From Acanthamoeba lenticulata (Eukaryota > Discosea > Longamoebia > Acanthamoebidae): 51,652 nucleotides of DNA. The notes beneath the pieces were generated by a model. That model had not been told where the DNA came from. It ran no database searches and saw only the letters and a list, made by a program, of their open reading frames with translations. The stretch's first letter is position 1; every line of letters begins with the position of its first letter. The stretch spans positions 1 through 51,652 of the forward strand of contig NAVB01000641.1 in NCBI GenBank assembly GCA_002179805.1, written 5' to 3'. Below are positions 1-10,969 of the stretch, piece after piece. The position numbers and the translations under genes are program-made.

Positions 1-755
1 CCCCCAAGACAAAGTGGGGCCACACCCGCCGCCACATGTTCCGATCGATCCCCCATACTCATCGCATGACGTTCTTCATTCAGGCTACGTCTGCGCCAAC
101 ATCGGCTACAACATCGTCATCTTGCTCATGCTCAAGTACGGCTCTGCCGCGCTCCTCTACGTCGTACGTCGCCTCTCCCCCTCTTTTCTTTTTGGATGAA
201 TCCACCACAGCGGCTAAGCGCGGGAGCGGTGATTCAGGCGTCGGCTGTGGTGCTGCCGCTGGCCAACATCGCGTTCACCCTCCACTTCATCATGGGCGAC
301 CGTGCTACGGAGCTTTCGCCGTACGACATCGCCGGTCTGGTGATCATCCTGGTCGGCTTGGTCATCTACCGTTCCACGAGCGAGCAGGGCGCGCCTGCCG
401 CTTCCGCTGAGGGCGCTGCCTCCACCGACGAAGGCAAGCGCGAGGTGACGCACGTCCCTGTGGGCGGCTTCATGTCGGGTCAGCCGGAGGCCTTCCCGAC
501 GGCCGTTGTCGTCAAGACCGAGCACATGCCTCGGTCGGTGACACAGATCAGGTACCTGAGCAGAGAGAAGCGCTTGCTTTATCCTCGCACGGACAGGTCT
601 GACCTTTGTGGTTGTTTTGCAGGGGCACCTACATGTCTCGACTCGGCATGGCTCAAGGCGGCGCCCGACGAGCGGCTACGCTTTACGTTAATCCAAGCAC
701 CAACCGCCTCCTCAGCGTGAACGAGGATGATGATGTCGCTGTGGCTCGGCCCTGA
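1..755 (+). CDS. CRT-like (chloroquine-resistance-transporter family) drug/metabolite transporter, 3' part
   Basis: This is the C-terminal end of a multi-pass membrane transporter. Readable exons are about 84-163, 238-551 and 623-755. The 164-237 intron is phase 0, the 552-622 intron splits an Arg codon, and the stop is TGA 753-755. The first exon encodes a membrane helix (GYNIVILLMLKYGSAALLYV). The second gives two more: VVLPLANIAFTLHFIMG, then DIAGLVIILVGLVIYR. The order of a helix, a PLANIAF-type helix and a last LVI-rich helix matches the end of CRT-like proteins of the DMT superfamily, which move small solutes or peptides across acidic vacuole or lysosome membranes. A polar cytosolic tail of about 110 residues follows and ends in an acidic stretch (NEDDDVAVARP). 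Bases before 84 are probably intron. The 5' part is outside the window, so the family call rests on the last three helices only. A nucleotide-sugar transporter of the same superfamily is the alternative. Confidence 0.6.
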
Positions 756-1224
756 AAGCAACAGAGCTTCTTCAAATTTCTGCGAGAAGCCTGCTTGTTC
801 GGGGTTGATTGGGGCTGGAATGTATGGAATACTTACTTGGTCGCGGTAGATATGAAATTTCGAGCTACTCCAATCACCGGCAACCAGCAGAACGAATTCA
901 AAGCGGCCGCGCAACCTTGGCCGGTTTCTTGGTGTGCGGCTGCTGTTGTGTTGCGGGAACATCATCGTTTAAAGAAAGGAACGTGTGACAGGAAAGCAAG
1001 AAGAGGGAAGTGGGCGCGACGACGAACAACACCTTGGAGCAGCACTGCATGATTTGGTGACTAGAGGGGACCAGCTGTCAATCGTGCGTAGTTGAGGAAG
1101 GCTGCTCATTGGGAAAGGAAGGATTCCAAGGACGAAGGGAAGAGAGACCAATTCATTGAACCCTCGTTTGGCTGATGAATTAGGAGAACGGCGAGGGGGG
1201 CTAAACGAGGATTCAATCAGAGGA
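756..1224. other. Intergenic region
   Basis: About 470 bases lie between the transporter stop and the first ATG of the next gene, both on the plus strand. I see no convincing coding exon, RNA gene or repeat. It should hold the transporter 3' UTR and the promoter and 5' UTR of the next gene. Confidence 0.5.
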
Positions 1225-4200
1225 ATGGTCATGATGGAAAGGCCAGAAGCAATCAATAATGACCAACCGCAGCAGGCGTCACCGCCCATTTCCAAACTCG
1301 CGACCGCCCTCAAGAGGAGATCAAGTCGAAGCAGCATTTCGTGGGGTAATGGCACCCCGGACAAGTCCATCACTGCACCACCCGCTACTTCACTATCTTC
1401 CTCTTCTTCACTTTCTTCATCTCCTCCCTCGGATACAACTCCTCGCTCAATGCGCCGCCCAACAGGGCCTCCAAACCTATCCAACGTGACACGATCTTCC
1501 CCTCTCATCAATGACGGGTCGTCTTCCACAACTCCCTCTTCCTCGAAGGTTACAACCGCACCGACTGGTGTTGGTGCGGGAGGGTCTCTTCGTACGCCAG
1601 CCGCAAAGTCAACACGGCAGTCGCTTCGATTATCTCTTTCCAGTGGTACAGCTCCTCGCTCCATTTCAATCCTTGGGATCCTCCCCCGCTTGGTGAATGG
1701 GAGCTCCCATTCCGCCACGTTGGGCCCCACCAATTTCGGCATAGTGGTTTCTGTTTCCCCATCTGTTCATCAAAGCGATTATTCTTACACTCTCTGCCTT
1801 TCCTCAGTCGGCAACACCTCTACGCCTGTTGTGCCAAAGAATGGAGTCGCGTCCGCTAGGCCCAGCAGCGGGAGCTCCCTCTCCACAGGCACGCTCCTAC
1901 TTCTCCCTCTTGCTTATCAATATACCGTGTTTTATGTTCCTCCTTGTTTGTTGCGCTTACCCGGAGCTTCTTCTTCTTCTTCTTCTTTAGGAGGGGTGCC
2001 GGGAAGCCGAATAGCGCCATTTGCGATGCCGTCGTGCCCGCTGCAGCCTGACCTCTTGTTCCTTAACAAGTTTCGCGAGAAGGAGCACGAGTACAGTCGA
2101 GAACGCAACGCCTCGCCTTTCCGATGGATTGACAGGTCCCACTCCTCTTCCCTCTCCTCCCCACTGAAGTCTCGTGCCTTCCTCGCCTGCTGGGACTTAT
2201 CCTCTTGTGCACTCCCTCCCAGGTCGGGCCAACGTAAGAAGGAACTGTTTGTAGATTGCGATGACTCCTCAGACGAAGATTTTGAGGTGCGCTTCAACTC
2301 TCCTCTCCACCCAAGCTCGCGTCAACCAACGTGAACGCTTACCATTACAAATGTGTGTCGGGCGGCGGATGTGACCCACCAGGACTACTACTATGGAGAA
2401 GGTGGCGGCGGGACTCACCCGACACACACACGGAGTACAGCACCAAGGGAGCTCATACACTACAAGCCACCAGTCCTCCAGCCTACCAAGCTGGCCGAGA
2501 AATTGGCGCGCGAGTACAAGAAGTGGCACGGGGTATGATATCACCTTGCTCTAGCAAACTCTCTGATTCAAACCAGTCGCTTGTTTTTATTATGCTCATC
2601 ATCAACACATAATTACTTGCTGTTCTTTATTAATAATCAATGACTGCGGGCTGACGATGCTGACCTGAAAAAAAATCCAAACAGGATATGACAGTCAAAA
2701 TCGAGGAAAAGAAGGCCGAGGCCAAGCGGAAAGGCAACAAGAACGACTTTAGCTTAACCCCACGACAAGACAAAAAGGTAACCCCTTTCTTTTGGCCACG
2801 CTCTCTCGTTACTTCAGAGTGAGAGAGAGAGAGAGAGAGGCCTCTCCTTTCCCCCCTTTCTCGCCGTCTCGAGGGTGAACATGACTCATAATATTAACTC
2901 ATCTTCACGTCGTCGGGTGGTGTTTCAAAATGCGCGCAGAAGAAGGATTCGTTCAACCGAAAATCATCGAACCCGGACAAGATCTCCGCCACCGAGTATT
3001 CCCCACGGCAGGCGCGCTCCCGGTTCGACTCTCCATCTCCAATAATCGCTATGTGGCTCTCTGTTCGTTTCGTTGGCTCACCACAAATGCCACGCGTGTG
3101 TTGTATTGGGCTTTGGGGACAACAAGCAGACCGGAAACGTCAAGTCCGAGGAAATCGGCGCGGGACAAGAGTAAGGAGTCCAAATCGGGCGACGGCTGGG
3201 TCAAGCCTCCCCTGGGCAAATCACTGTCCAGTCTGCCGTCGCTGACCTCGCACATCCGGTCATCCACTCATGACTCACACAAGGGTATTCCTTCTCCTCT
3301 TCCCATTCGGCGTGTGTCACCGCGTGTGAGTGCTGAGCGTGGAGGGGAGCAGGTGCGCCAGTGCGGCAACCAGAGTCGAGCGAGGACGGAGACGGCGGCA
3401 GCAGCGGACGATTGATGGCCAAGGGCAGATTGTCAACCAACATCGAGAACCTGGGCAGTATCCAGAAGAAGTTGACGAACAGCTCGGGGATCGTGGGAAC
3501 CGAAGCCAGCACCGAGCGCAGCTCCCGTGGGAACAGTAGCCTGAGCGCGCGGCACACGATGGCGCCGCTCTCCTCAGCTAAGATGAACGACCTAATGGCC
3601 GGCGCGGGCGCCGGCTTCCACGGCTCGGCTGGCGGCGGCGAGGCCGACGACTCGGCCACGGCCTCTACGTTATCGTCATCGGCTGGGGAGCGACGGTCGC
3701 TGCCGGCGGACTCGACGACTGGAGATGGCGGCGGCAGCGGCGCCGAGTTTGCGGAAAAGGGCGGCAGCAGCAGCGGCAGCTCCGAAACGGCAACGGTGAA
3801 GGAGAAGGAAAAGGCCGAGGGTTCCTTTCTGGCCTCGCTCAAGTCGATGGCCAACCGGACCAAGACCTCGGCAAAGCGCAAGAGCGCCACGACGAGCGAC
3901 TTGCCGGCGATGATGAACATGATCGACGTTCACGCGGCCAACGCCGCCAGGGCCGGCCTCGCCGGCAGCACCACCACGACCGCAAGCAACAACAACGCAT
4001 CAGCGGAGAACGGGCTGGGAAGCGGCAGCGAGAACGAGAGCGGGAGCGTGAGCGGGCGGGCGTCTTCGCGAGGAGGGACCGAAAAGAGGGAGCGGAGCGA
4101 CAGCGCCAAGGACAAGCTCCGGACCGCCCGAAGCGGCAGCGACGGCGTCTGCGCCAGCTCTGGAGGCGGAGGCGCCTCGGGGGGCACCGGAGGAGGGATG

Positions 4201-4374
4201 CCGCCGACAACGCCGAGCGGGAAGAACAAGGAGAAGGAGAAGGCCGACTCTCATGTAAACACTACGACTGTGGCGACCACTGTACATCACACCAAGGCGG
4301 AGAAGGACAAGGACAAGGACGGCAAGAAGTCCAGCAAGAAGACGAAGCGGTCGAGCGATATCAAGAACTCTTGA
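1225..4374 (+). CDS. Ser-rich, charged low-complexity protein, unrecognised
   Basis: A multi-exon gene whose product is not recognised. The likely start is ATG 1225 (MVMMERPEAINND), with further in-frame ATGs at 1231 and 1234. The first long exon is Ser/Thr/Pro-rich. An in-frame intron of 87 nt is likely at 2136-2222, placed before an acidic patch (DCDDSSDEDFE). Later exons include about 2381-2532 (Tyr/Gly-rich, then LAEKLAREYKKWHG), 2685-2777 (31 codons, Lys-rich) and one starting at 2940 (KKDSFNRKSS). The last large exon runs from about 3370 to the TGA after 4374. It mixes Gly/Ala/Ser-rich runs with Lys/Glu clusters and ends in a basic tail (GKKSSKKTKRSSDIKNS). I see no enzyme motif, membrane segment or signal peptide. 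The composition suggests a disordered nuclear or cytoskeletal scaffold, which is inference. The existence of the gene is well supported by open frames and splice sites; the exact exon borders between 2287 and 3370 are not. Confidence 0.6.
2821..2839. repeat. GA microsatellite in an intron
   Basis: A GA run within the intron that follows the Lys-rich exon 2685-2777 of the low-complexity protein gene. Confidence 0.8.
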
Positions 4375-5191
4375 TGACTCCCCTCCGACCTCGCGAGACC
4401 ACGGTCATGGCCACCTTACACCACCGCACCATCATCCCATCGTATCATCATCATCACCACCATCACAACCACCAAACACCAACAAAAATGGACGACTCAG
4501 TCTGGCCGAGTCTCGCTCGCTGGCTTCTCCGTCCGCGCCTCTGAGCCCTCGACCTTCTCTTGACGCGTACGGCCACGCCGGCCCCGCCTGTTGTACCTCC
4601 ACTCTATCCCATTCTCATCACGAGAGAAGAGGCCCTTCGGGTGAGGAGGGCGAGGGATCGCCGTGGCCGCTGCTGCTGCTTGTCTGCGTCTTGGACAGGC
4701 GCCATTCGTCTGGTGGTGTGTGCTACAGTTACTGCTACGTGGAGAGGTGTGTGAATAGTTTTCATGGACGCGCTCCGACCGGGATGGCGGAAGACAGCAG
4801 TTATCGGAGGAGAACACGAGTAACGAGGAGGAAGAGGCGGGGACGAGGAGGATCAAGCAGTCCCTCGACATGATAAATGCGCCTGATTTTACACAACCAA
4901 GTCCTCTTGAACGTTCTCTTTCTTCGGAAGGGAAGAGGAAAAACCCAAAATAAACATCGAGGAAAATCAGGAATAGCATTTTGGCGCCAAAGGCAACTTT
5001 GTTCGATTGTACGATTTACAACAACGCGGGGCGGGGACGAAGCTCGGTGGCAGGGCAGAGGGTGCAGTGGATGCTTTGCTGACAAATTCCTTAACCGGTA
5101 CATACTTGGTGGGGCAACCTTGCATGCATGATCTCGATTTAATGGCCTCCTTGCAGAATTCCAAGGCACTACGAGGTCGCGAAGCCACTCC
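4375..5191. other. Intergenic region, possible UTRs
   Basis: About 815 bases lie between two plus-strand genes. The first part (4400-4480) is rich in CAC/CAT repeats, as expected of a 3' UTR. Short open frames occur on both strands but have no recognisable domain and no good splice partners. The last 150 bases before ATG 5192 probably hold the promoter and leader of the WD40 gene. Confidence 0.4.
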
Positions 5192-8100
5192 ATGGAAGCG
5201 ACAAGCAACGCCGCCGTTGACGACGTTCTCGCGGCGCCCGCAACTCCTGCCACTCCCGCAAAGAGAAAGCGGAAGATGAGGGGGGAGCTGAGTGCGCTTC
5301 TTGGCGCGAAGAGCAAGTGGGAATCGCGAGACTCGCGGCGCGAGGGTCGCACGTCCTTACTTCTTGTCGGTACACCCGCGGCAGCCCGAAGTGGCCTGCA
5401 AGCGCAGCCTGCAGACGAGGGTGCCAGCGCGAACGACGAAGAGAAAGCACAGCACGAAGAAAACGAGGAAGAAACCCGACCACCGAGCAGGAAGCCAACC
5501 ACAGGAGGTAGACAAGCGCACACCACACGCAAACCGAGCTCGCGGAAAACCAAAGATGACGAAGGAGCCAGCGAGGCCGACTCGCTCAGGCACAGACCTG
5601 TAGAGGAAGAAGAGTTTGTCGACATTGATGACAGCAGCGACCGCCACCAGCCAGAGCACGAACAGCCTATTTCGCACGTCGAGCCAGCAGGCCGCCAGGC
5701 CGGCGCGCTGGAGACCCCGTCGCGACGACGCGTGGCGAAGGTGCGAAAGCGGCAGGTCGACACCAACACTGCTGTGCCAACCGATGAGACCGCGCGGCAG
5801 GTGGAGGACGGCGATTGCCAGAGCGGCTCCCCGACCAACATGGACGTCGACGTACAGCCCGCGCCCGAGCTCGAGACGCCGCGACGCCGCGTGGCCCGAC
5901 GGCGAGTCGTGAGCCAAGTGACGGCTGCCGTCGCGGCAGCCTCACCCACCCCTGCTGCTCTCGTGGGCGTCAAACGCGGTCGAGCATCGCAGCAGGACGA
6001 TGACCACGACGATGAGGAGAAGAGCGTCGGCGGTGAAGGCGATGACGCTCCTCCGCAGGAACCTGGTCCCAAGGCGAAGCGGCAACGAGTCGACGAAGAC
6101 GATGGTGAAGAGGCCAGCAAGGCCGCCGGCGAAGATGCTGCAGAAGAGCCGTCGACGCCACTCGCAGAACCGGCCAAAAAGAAAAAGCGCAGGCCCATGA
6201 AGAGGGAGGCGGAGCTACTTAATCAAAGCATCAAGAAGTTGAACGAGCGTGCCATCCGCCGCGAGCAGCGATATCAGCCGCCGAGCCCCTTCACGCCATC
6301 GTCGCCGTCCGCTCCGGGTCTGAGTCCGCGCAGCCGGCGCCCGCCGGTTGTGTTTTCGCCGCCCAGCCCGACCAGCCCGCGCACTCTCAGCCCACGGGCT
6401 CTGCAGAGGAAGGCTGCGACGCCGACCAAGACCGCCAAATCCACGACGAAGACGGCGAAGGGGAAGAGGACAAAGAGGAAGCAGGAAACGGCCAGCGAGG
6501 AGAGCGAAGAGGAAGGGGACAACGATGACGAGGAGGAGGAGGAGGAGGAGGAACTACGGACACCCGCGAGACGGAGAGCCACCACGACGAGGCGGGCAAC
6601 GACGCCACAGGACGAAAAGAAGAAAAACAAAAACAGAACGAAACAGGTGACCAAGAAGGAGACAAAGAAAGAGACAAAGAAGGAAACGAAGGCGAAGAAG
6701 GCGACAAAGAAAGCGAAGGAAACGACGCCACGGCGCGGCACGAAGCGGTCGCGGGATGACGAAGATGAGGATGAAGAGGAGAAGGTCCAAAGCGATGAAG
6801 AAAGCAACGACGAGCAAGAGGCTGAGGAGCGCAAGCCTAAAAGGGGGCGCAAGCCCAAGAAGCGGGTGCTGGCCAAGATCAAGAAGGAGAAGCACGATGA
6901 CGAGGACGACGAAGAAGCGGAAAAGGAGGAGAAAGACGAGGAGGAAGAGGAGGAAGAAGAGAAGAGAAAGAAGGAGAAGAAGGTGGCCCCAGAAGGCCGC
7001 AAGCCCCGACGGCGGAAAAACGAGGACAAGACCGCGGAGGATGGATCGGCCCGCGGGGACGGCGAGGAGGAGGAAGCCGACCCAGAGGTCGCGAGCAGCG
7101 ACGAGGGCCTGGGCTACGAGCTGGAGCGCATCATCCGGTGCCACTCGGCCAACGACGTGGACGTGCACGACACCACGGCCGACGTCTTTGCGACCGCCTT
7201 CCACCCGCACCTCGGTACACGTCTCTCATGCGTCTGCTTGTCAAGGGCTTCCCTAAACTGGGCCTCCTCTTCCTGTGGCTGACGCGTGATCTTTGGCAGA
7301 GCACCTCGTGGCCTCGGCGGGCGGGGACAGCGTCTGCATCTACGATTGCCACGCGATGAAGGTCGTCAAGCGCTACAAGCAGCCCCTCCAGGCTGGAGAA
7401 GAAGGTGGCGCGATCTCTCCCCTTACTCTCCTTCTCCTCTCTTGGTGGCGTGATCCATGCGACTGACATCATCCATCTCCTCCCCATTCTCGCCGCACAC
7501 ACGACAGTGTTCTACGCGCTGGCGTGGACGGTACTGCCTCAGCGATCGAAGCGCGGCGACTACAACATGCCCGTCATCGCCGCTGGAGGTACGACCCCCA
7601 CACGAGGCCTCCCCCCTTCCGTTTGAAACTGACGAGAGCTCACGTCACCTGATCACCACATGGGGATGGAGAGAACAGGAGAGCAGGGCGACATCAAGCT
7701 GATCGACGTGGACTCGGCTCAGCTGTTCGCCATCCTCCAGGTGCCGCCTATCCCCGGCATGCCCGTCGGCACCATGTGCGTCCCTCAAACCTCCTTTCAT
7801 AATTCTATGCATTTTTTATTGATTTATTTTACAATAATCCTTTTCTTTTTTGGAATCATTTTTTTTTGTTCCGTAACGTCTGACATCACACGCGAGCAGG
7901 CGGCAGGTCTATTCGATTGCGTTCTCGCCGACGCAGCCATGGCTCATGTTCACGGCGCACAAGGACGGGACCATCCTCGCCTGGAGCCTCTCCGCCCCCA
8001 ACCAGGGCCTTCACTCTCGGTGCGAGCCTCACGGTCTCGTCGTCGTCATCATCGAACTCTCCTCTGTCCCCGCGCTAACTCCCACATGGCACGCGCAGGT

Positions 8101-9173
8101 GCGTGGCGCGGCTGGTGGGGCACACCGAGTCCGTGCACGACCTGAGCATGTCGCCCAGCGGGGAGGAGCTCATCTCCGGCAGTTCCGACGACACCGTCCG
8201 CCGATGGCGCCTCCCGCGTGGCTTTGACGCCAAGGCCGGCATCGTGCGTCTCCTCCCCCTCTCCAAATGGAGGTCCCCTCTTCTCGTTTCACGACATTCT
8301 CACCGTGTGCTGCTGTTGCTGTTGGTTGGTTGGCGTTAGACCGGCGAGATCGTGGAGATCCGCCCGGCCGCCACGTGGAGCGACCTCTTTGACGCCAAGT
8401 TTGAGCTCGACACCACCAAGTATGTGACCGACTCCATCATCTGTACGCCCCCCTTCTCATCTCACGATCAACCACCAGCAAGCCAAGAGAAGCAAAGCTT
8501 GTGCGATACGTATTTAACAAACCAATTCGCGCCCGTGCAGTGGTGAAGAATGCAGGCGTGCCATATGTGTCGCTGTTTGACATCACGGCGCGGTCACCTC
8601 GCGTACGGCCCCCACTCGCCATGCTGCTTCGGCGCCGACCTTTGGAGTTGTTGCCGGCTCATGCTAGACGCCTGTGTCTTCTGGTATACATGCACGCGTG
8701 CAGGAGCTGGCGCGCCTGCGGTGGCGTCAGAAGGAGGTCGACCCGACGAAGAACCTGGCCATCTGGCTCAAGGGCACCGTCACCAGCCCGACCGATCCCG
8801 GAGAGGACCAGCAGCTGCTGCTCGGGACCGGCGACGGACGAGTCAACATCTACAACCTGACCTCTATCCTGAAGGAGGCCGCGCAGCAGCGCATCAAGAA
8901 GGAGGCCGACGACGTCCCCCAGGACCACAAGCTCTACTCTCGCGAAGTGGTGCGTGTGTGCCCACTGGTGGTGGACTCGCTCTTGCCTGTTGTTGTGAGG
9001 ACCACCATGTTATGCTTATCTTTTACATGTTGTTGCTACACCAGGGGCTCTGCACGGAACAGAGCGGCCGGGGCACGAACATGTGGTGCGTCGCGCGAAG
9101 TCGGACGGGAAAGTTCCTCATGGTGGGCGCCATCAACAACCTCCTCTACCTCTGGCGACGAAAGGAGGACTGA
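5192..9173 (+). CDS. WD40-repeat protein, LRWD1-like, with long charged N-terminal region
   Basis: Ten exons: 5192-7214, 7300-7404, 7508-7588, 7679-7775, 7900-8019, 8099-8243, 8340-8442, 8541-8602, 8704-8949, 9045-9173. Together they are 3,111 nt, exactly 1,037 codons with the stop, and every junction keeps frame. Residues 1 to about 650 are disordered: an early basic motif (AKRKRKMRGEL), Ser/Pro-rich stretches (SPTSPRTLSPRAL), then long Lys/Glu/Asp runs with basic AT-hook-like patches (KRGRKPKKR). From about residue 665 a WD40 propeller follows, with blades such as LVASAGGDSVCIYDC, LMFTAHKDGTILAWSL, LVGHTESVHDLSMSPSGEEL and MVGAINNLLYLWRRKED. The order and wording of several blades (SVCIYDC, FYALAWT, LARLRW, GRVNIYNLTSIL) resemble the WD40 half of vertebrate LRWD1/ORCA, which binds the origin recognition complex and repressive histone marks; this comparison is from memory. 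The leucine-rich repeats of LRWD1 are absent. A nuclear, chromatin-bound role is inferred. The gene model is secure; the orthology is moderate. Confidence 0.85.
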
Positions 9174-9546
9174 TCCGGAGTGGCTGCTTCAGTAAAATAG
9201 AATATTATTGTTTTTTTTTTGTTTCACTTTCCTGCGCGCTGGAGACATGACACAGGAAAGTGACACAGATGTTGAAGGCACGCACCTTCCGTGGAACACA
9301 AGGCACGTTCCCGAGTTATTTCGACGGAAAGTCAGAGAAACAAGATGATCTCCGATTTCTCTTCTTGTCGGCGCCTACCCTGGGGCTGCGCAGATGACTA
9401 AGCCCCGCAACTCTCCACGACGACAACACTCCCACACATTGCTATCAACACACAAATCGCACTGCCCTGCACTACTACGCTACATCCTTTTTACACTACA
9501 GGCAAACAAACAACACATTAACAAGCTACACAAGAAAACAAGAGCA
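9174..9546. other. Intergenic region
   Basis: About 370 bases between two plus-strand genes. It begins with an AT-rich stretch (9190-9225, including a T9 run) that fits a 3' UTR and polyadenylation zone. The rest should hold the promoter of the EF-hand gene. I see no coding exon or RNA gene. Confidence 0.45.
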
Positions 9547-10476
9547 ATGACCACCTTGGCCGAGAGCAGGACCGCACACTTGGTACCGCACCAGGCGCAT
9601 CCCATCGCGTCAGACACCATCAAGGAGACCTTCGACAAGCTCGACACAGACCATGACGGCGCCATCACCTGCAACGAGTTTGTGAAGGCTTTCACCAAAC
9701 GTATTCACACCACTTCTACAACAGAGAGGAGGGGAGGGGGGCGCCCGTGAGCAGAACTCGTTGCAGCTCACACGGCCGCTGAGCGTGCAGTGTTCCCGGG
9801 GGCCACGGAGGAGCAGGGCCGATTCTTCTTCCGCTCGATTGACCTGGACAGGAATGGCCACATTGACGTTGACGAGTTCACCCGCTTCGTCGATCGCCAA
9901 ACCCACTCAGGCCCAGGCGAAGGCGCCGGGCTCGGTTCGTTGTCACGTCCCCAACAGAGTCACCACTATGGGCGGCGTTCTGATTGTGTACTTTTTTACA
10001 GACTTGAAGAGCGACTCTGTGCGTGCCATCTTCAACGCCTTCGACGCCGACGGTACGTCTGTCTGGGGCGTTTTCAGTTGACTCACCCTGGCTGCTGACC
10101 TCATGCGCGCCGCTGCTGGCTACATGGACGACAGGCAACGGCACTCTGGACAAAAGAGAGGTGCTCAACGCCCTGTCTATGTGGGACAAGTCGGTCACCA
10201 TCTCGCCAGAGTGCGCTTCATCCACTTCTTCCTCTTCCACACGTAGAGGAGAATCGCTAACCATTGATCGACAAACAGAGACATCGACCAGATGTGGCCC
10301 ATGTTCGACACCAATCGGTACGGCCTGCCACACTAGTAGAGTGAAGTGAAGAGCTTCCCCATTGATGGAATGTGGAAACGTGCAGGGACGGCGTCATTGA
10401 CTTTGAAGAGTTTTCCAACCTCGTCCACCGACAGTTACGACAGGACCAGGCGAGCCACATGCTCTTCAACGATTAG
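9547..10476 (+). CDS. Calmodulin-like protein with four EF-hands
   Basis: Six exons: 9547-9700, 9791-9934, 10002-10052, 10135-10210, 10279-10317, 10386-10476. They sum to 555 nt, giving 184 residues and a stop. Four canonical calcium loops are visible: DTDHDGAITCNEF, DLDRNGHIDVDEF, DADGNGTLDKREV and DTNRDGVIDFEEF. Each has acidic residues at loop positions 1, 3 and usually 5, Gly at position 6 and Glu at position 12, so all four should bind calcium. Two introns fall inside loops 3 and 4 (after DAD and after DTNR). The start ATG 9547 gives MTTLAESRTAHLVPHQAHP, a polar 25-residue lead before the first hand. There is no transmembrane segment, N-terminal glycine for myristoylation, or extra domain, so a soluble sensor or buffer of the calmodulin/calcineurin-B-like class is likely. 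The partner is unknown. The third exon border (9934) uses a GTTCGT donor and is the least certain. Confidence 0.9.
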
Positions 10477-10568
10477 CATTCAGGGGCAACATGTCGACTA
10501 AATTCACGAAGAAAAAGAAATATAAAAAATAATAAACGACAAACAAACGCGAAACCGGACACACAACC

Positions 10569-10969
10569 ATGTCCTCCCTTCGGTTCTCCGGCAACCACCC
10601 GCAACATGGTGGGGGTGAACCCACGTCCACGGGCACGCCAGCGGCCTCCACAACCGCTACTAGCCTGTCCGCGAGTGCTGGCGTGGCAGTCGTTTGCGAC
10701 TGGTGTTCCGCGCAGCTCTATTCCTCGTTTGCGCCACCTCCCTACCCCTCGTCGTGGTACCGCTGTTGGCACTGTACCCTCCTCTTCCTTCTTGTTTGTC
10801 CCTCTTGCCTTTTTTCACTTCATTTGCTCTAATAATAAATAAAATTATAATTAAATAAATAAACGGATTTGTGGGGACCATCATGCAGGCACGGGGACGG
10901 TGCTGTGCCAGGACTGCCAAGAGGCCGGCGTGCACGCTGAAACCGGCCACGAGCTCTGGCTCGACACTT
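10569..10969 (+). other. ZZ-type zinc finger coding segment
   Basis: The first two exons of the reductase gene place Cys pairs as CDWC, CWHC and CQDC with a terminal His-x4-His (HAETGH). This is the ZZ pattern of p62, dystrophin and CBP. The second pair is completed across the 10774-10888 intron (TGC split 1+2), which supports both the splice and the motif. ZZ fingers bind peptides such as N-terminal degrons or histone tails, so this end may dock or regulate the enzyme. That role is inference. Confidence 0.75.

Noticed and set aside
4801..7029. Long minus-strand Ser-rich and Arg-rich frames
   Set aside because: Opposite the Lys/Glu-rich first exon of the WD40 gene (GAG/AAG codons read as CTC/CTT). 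No start context or domain.
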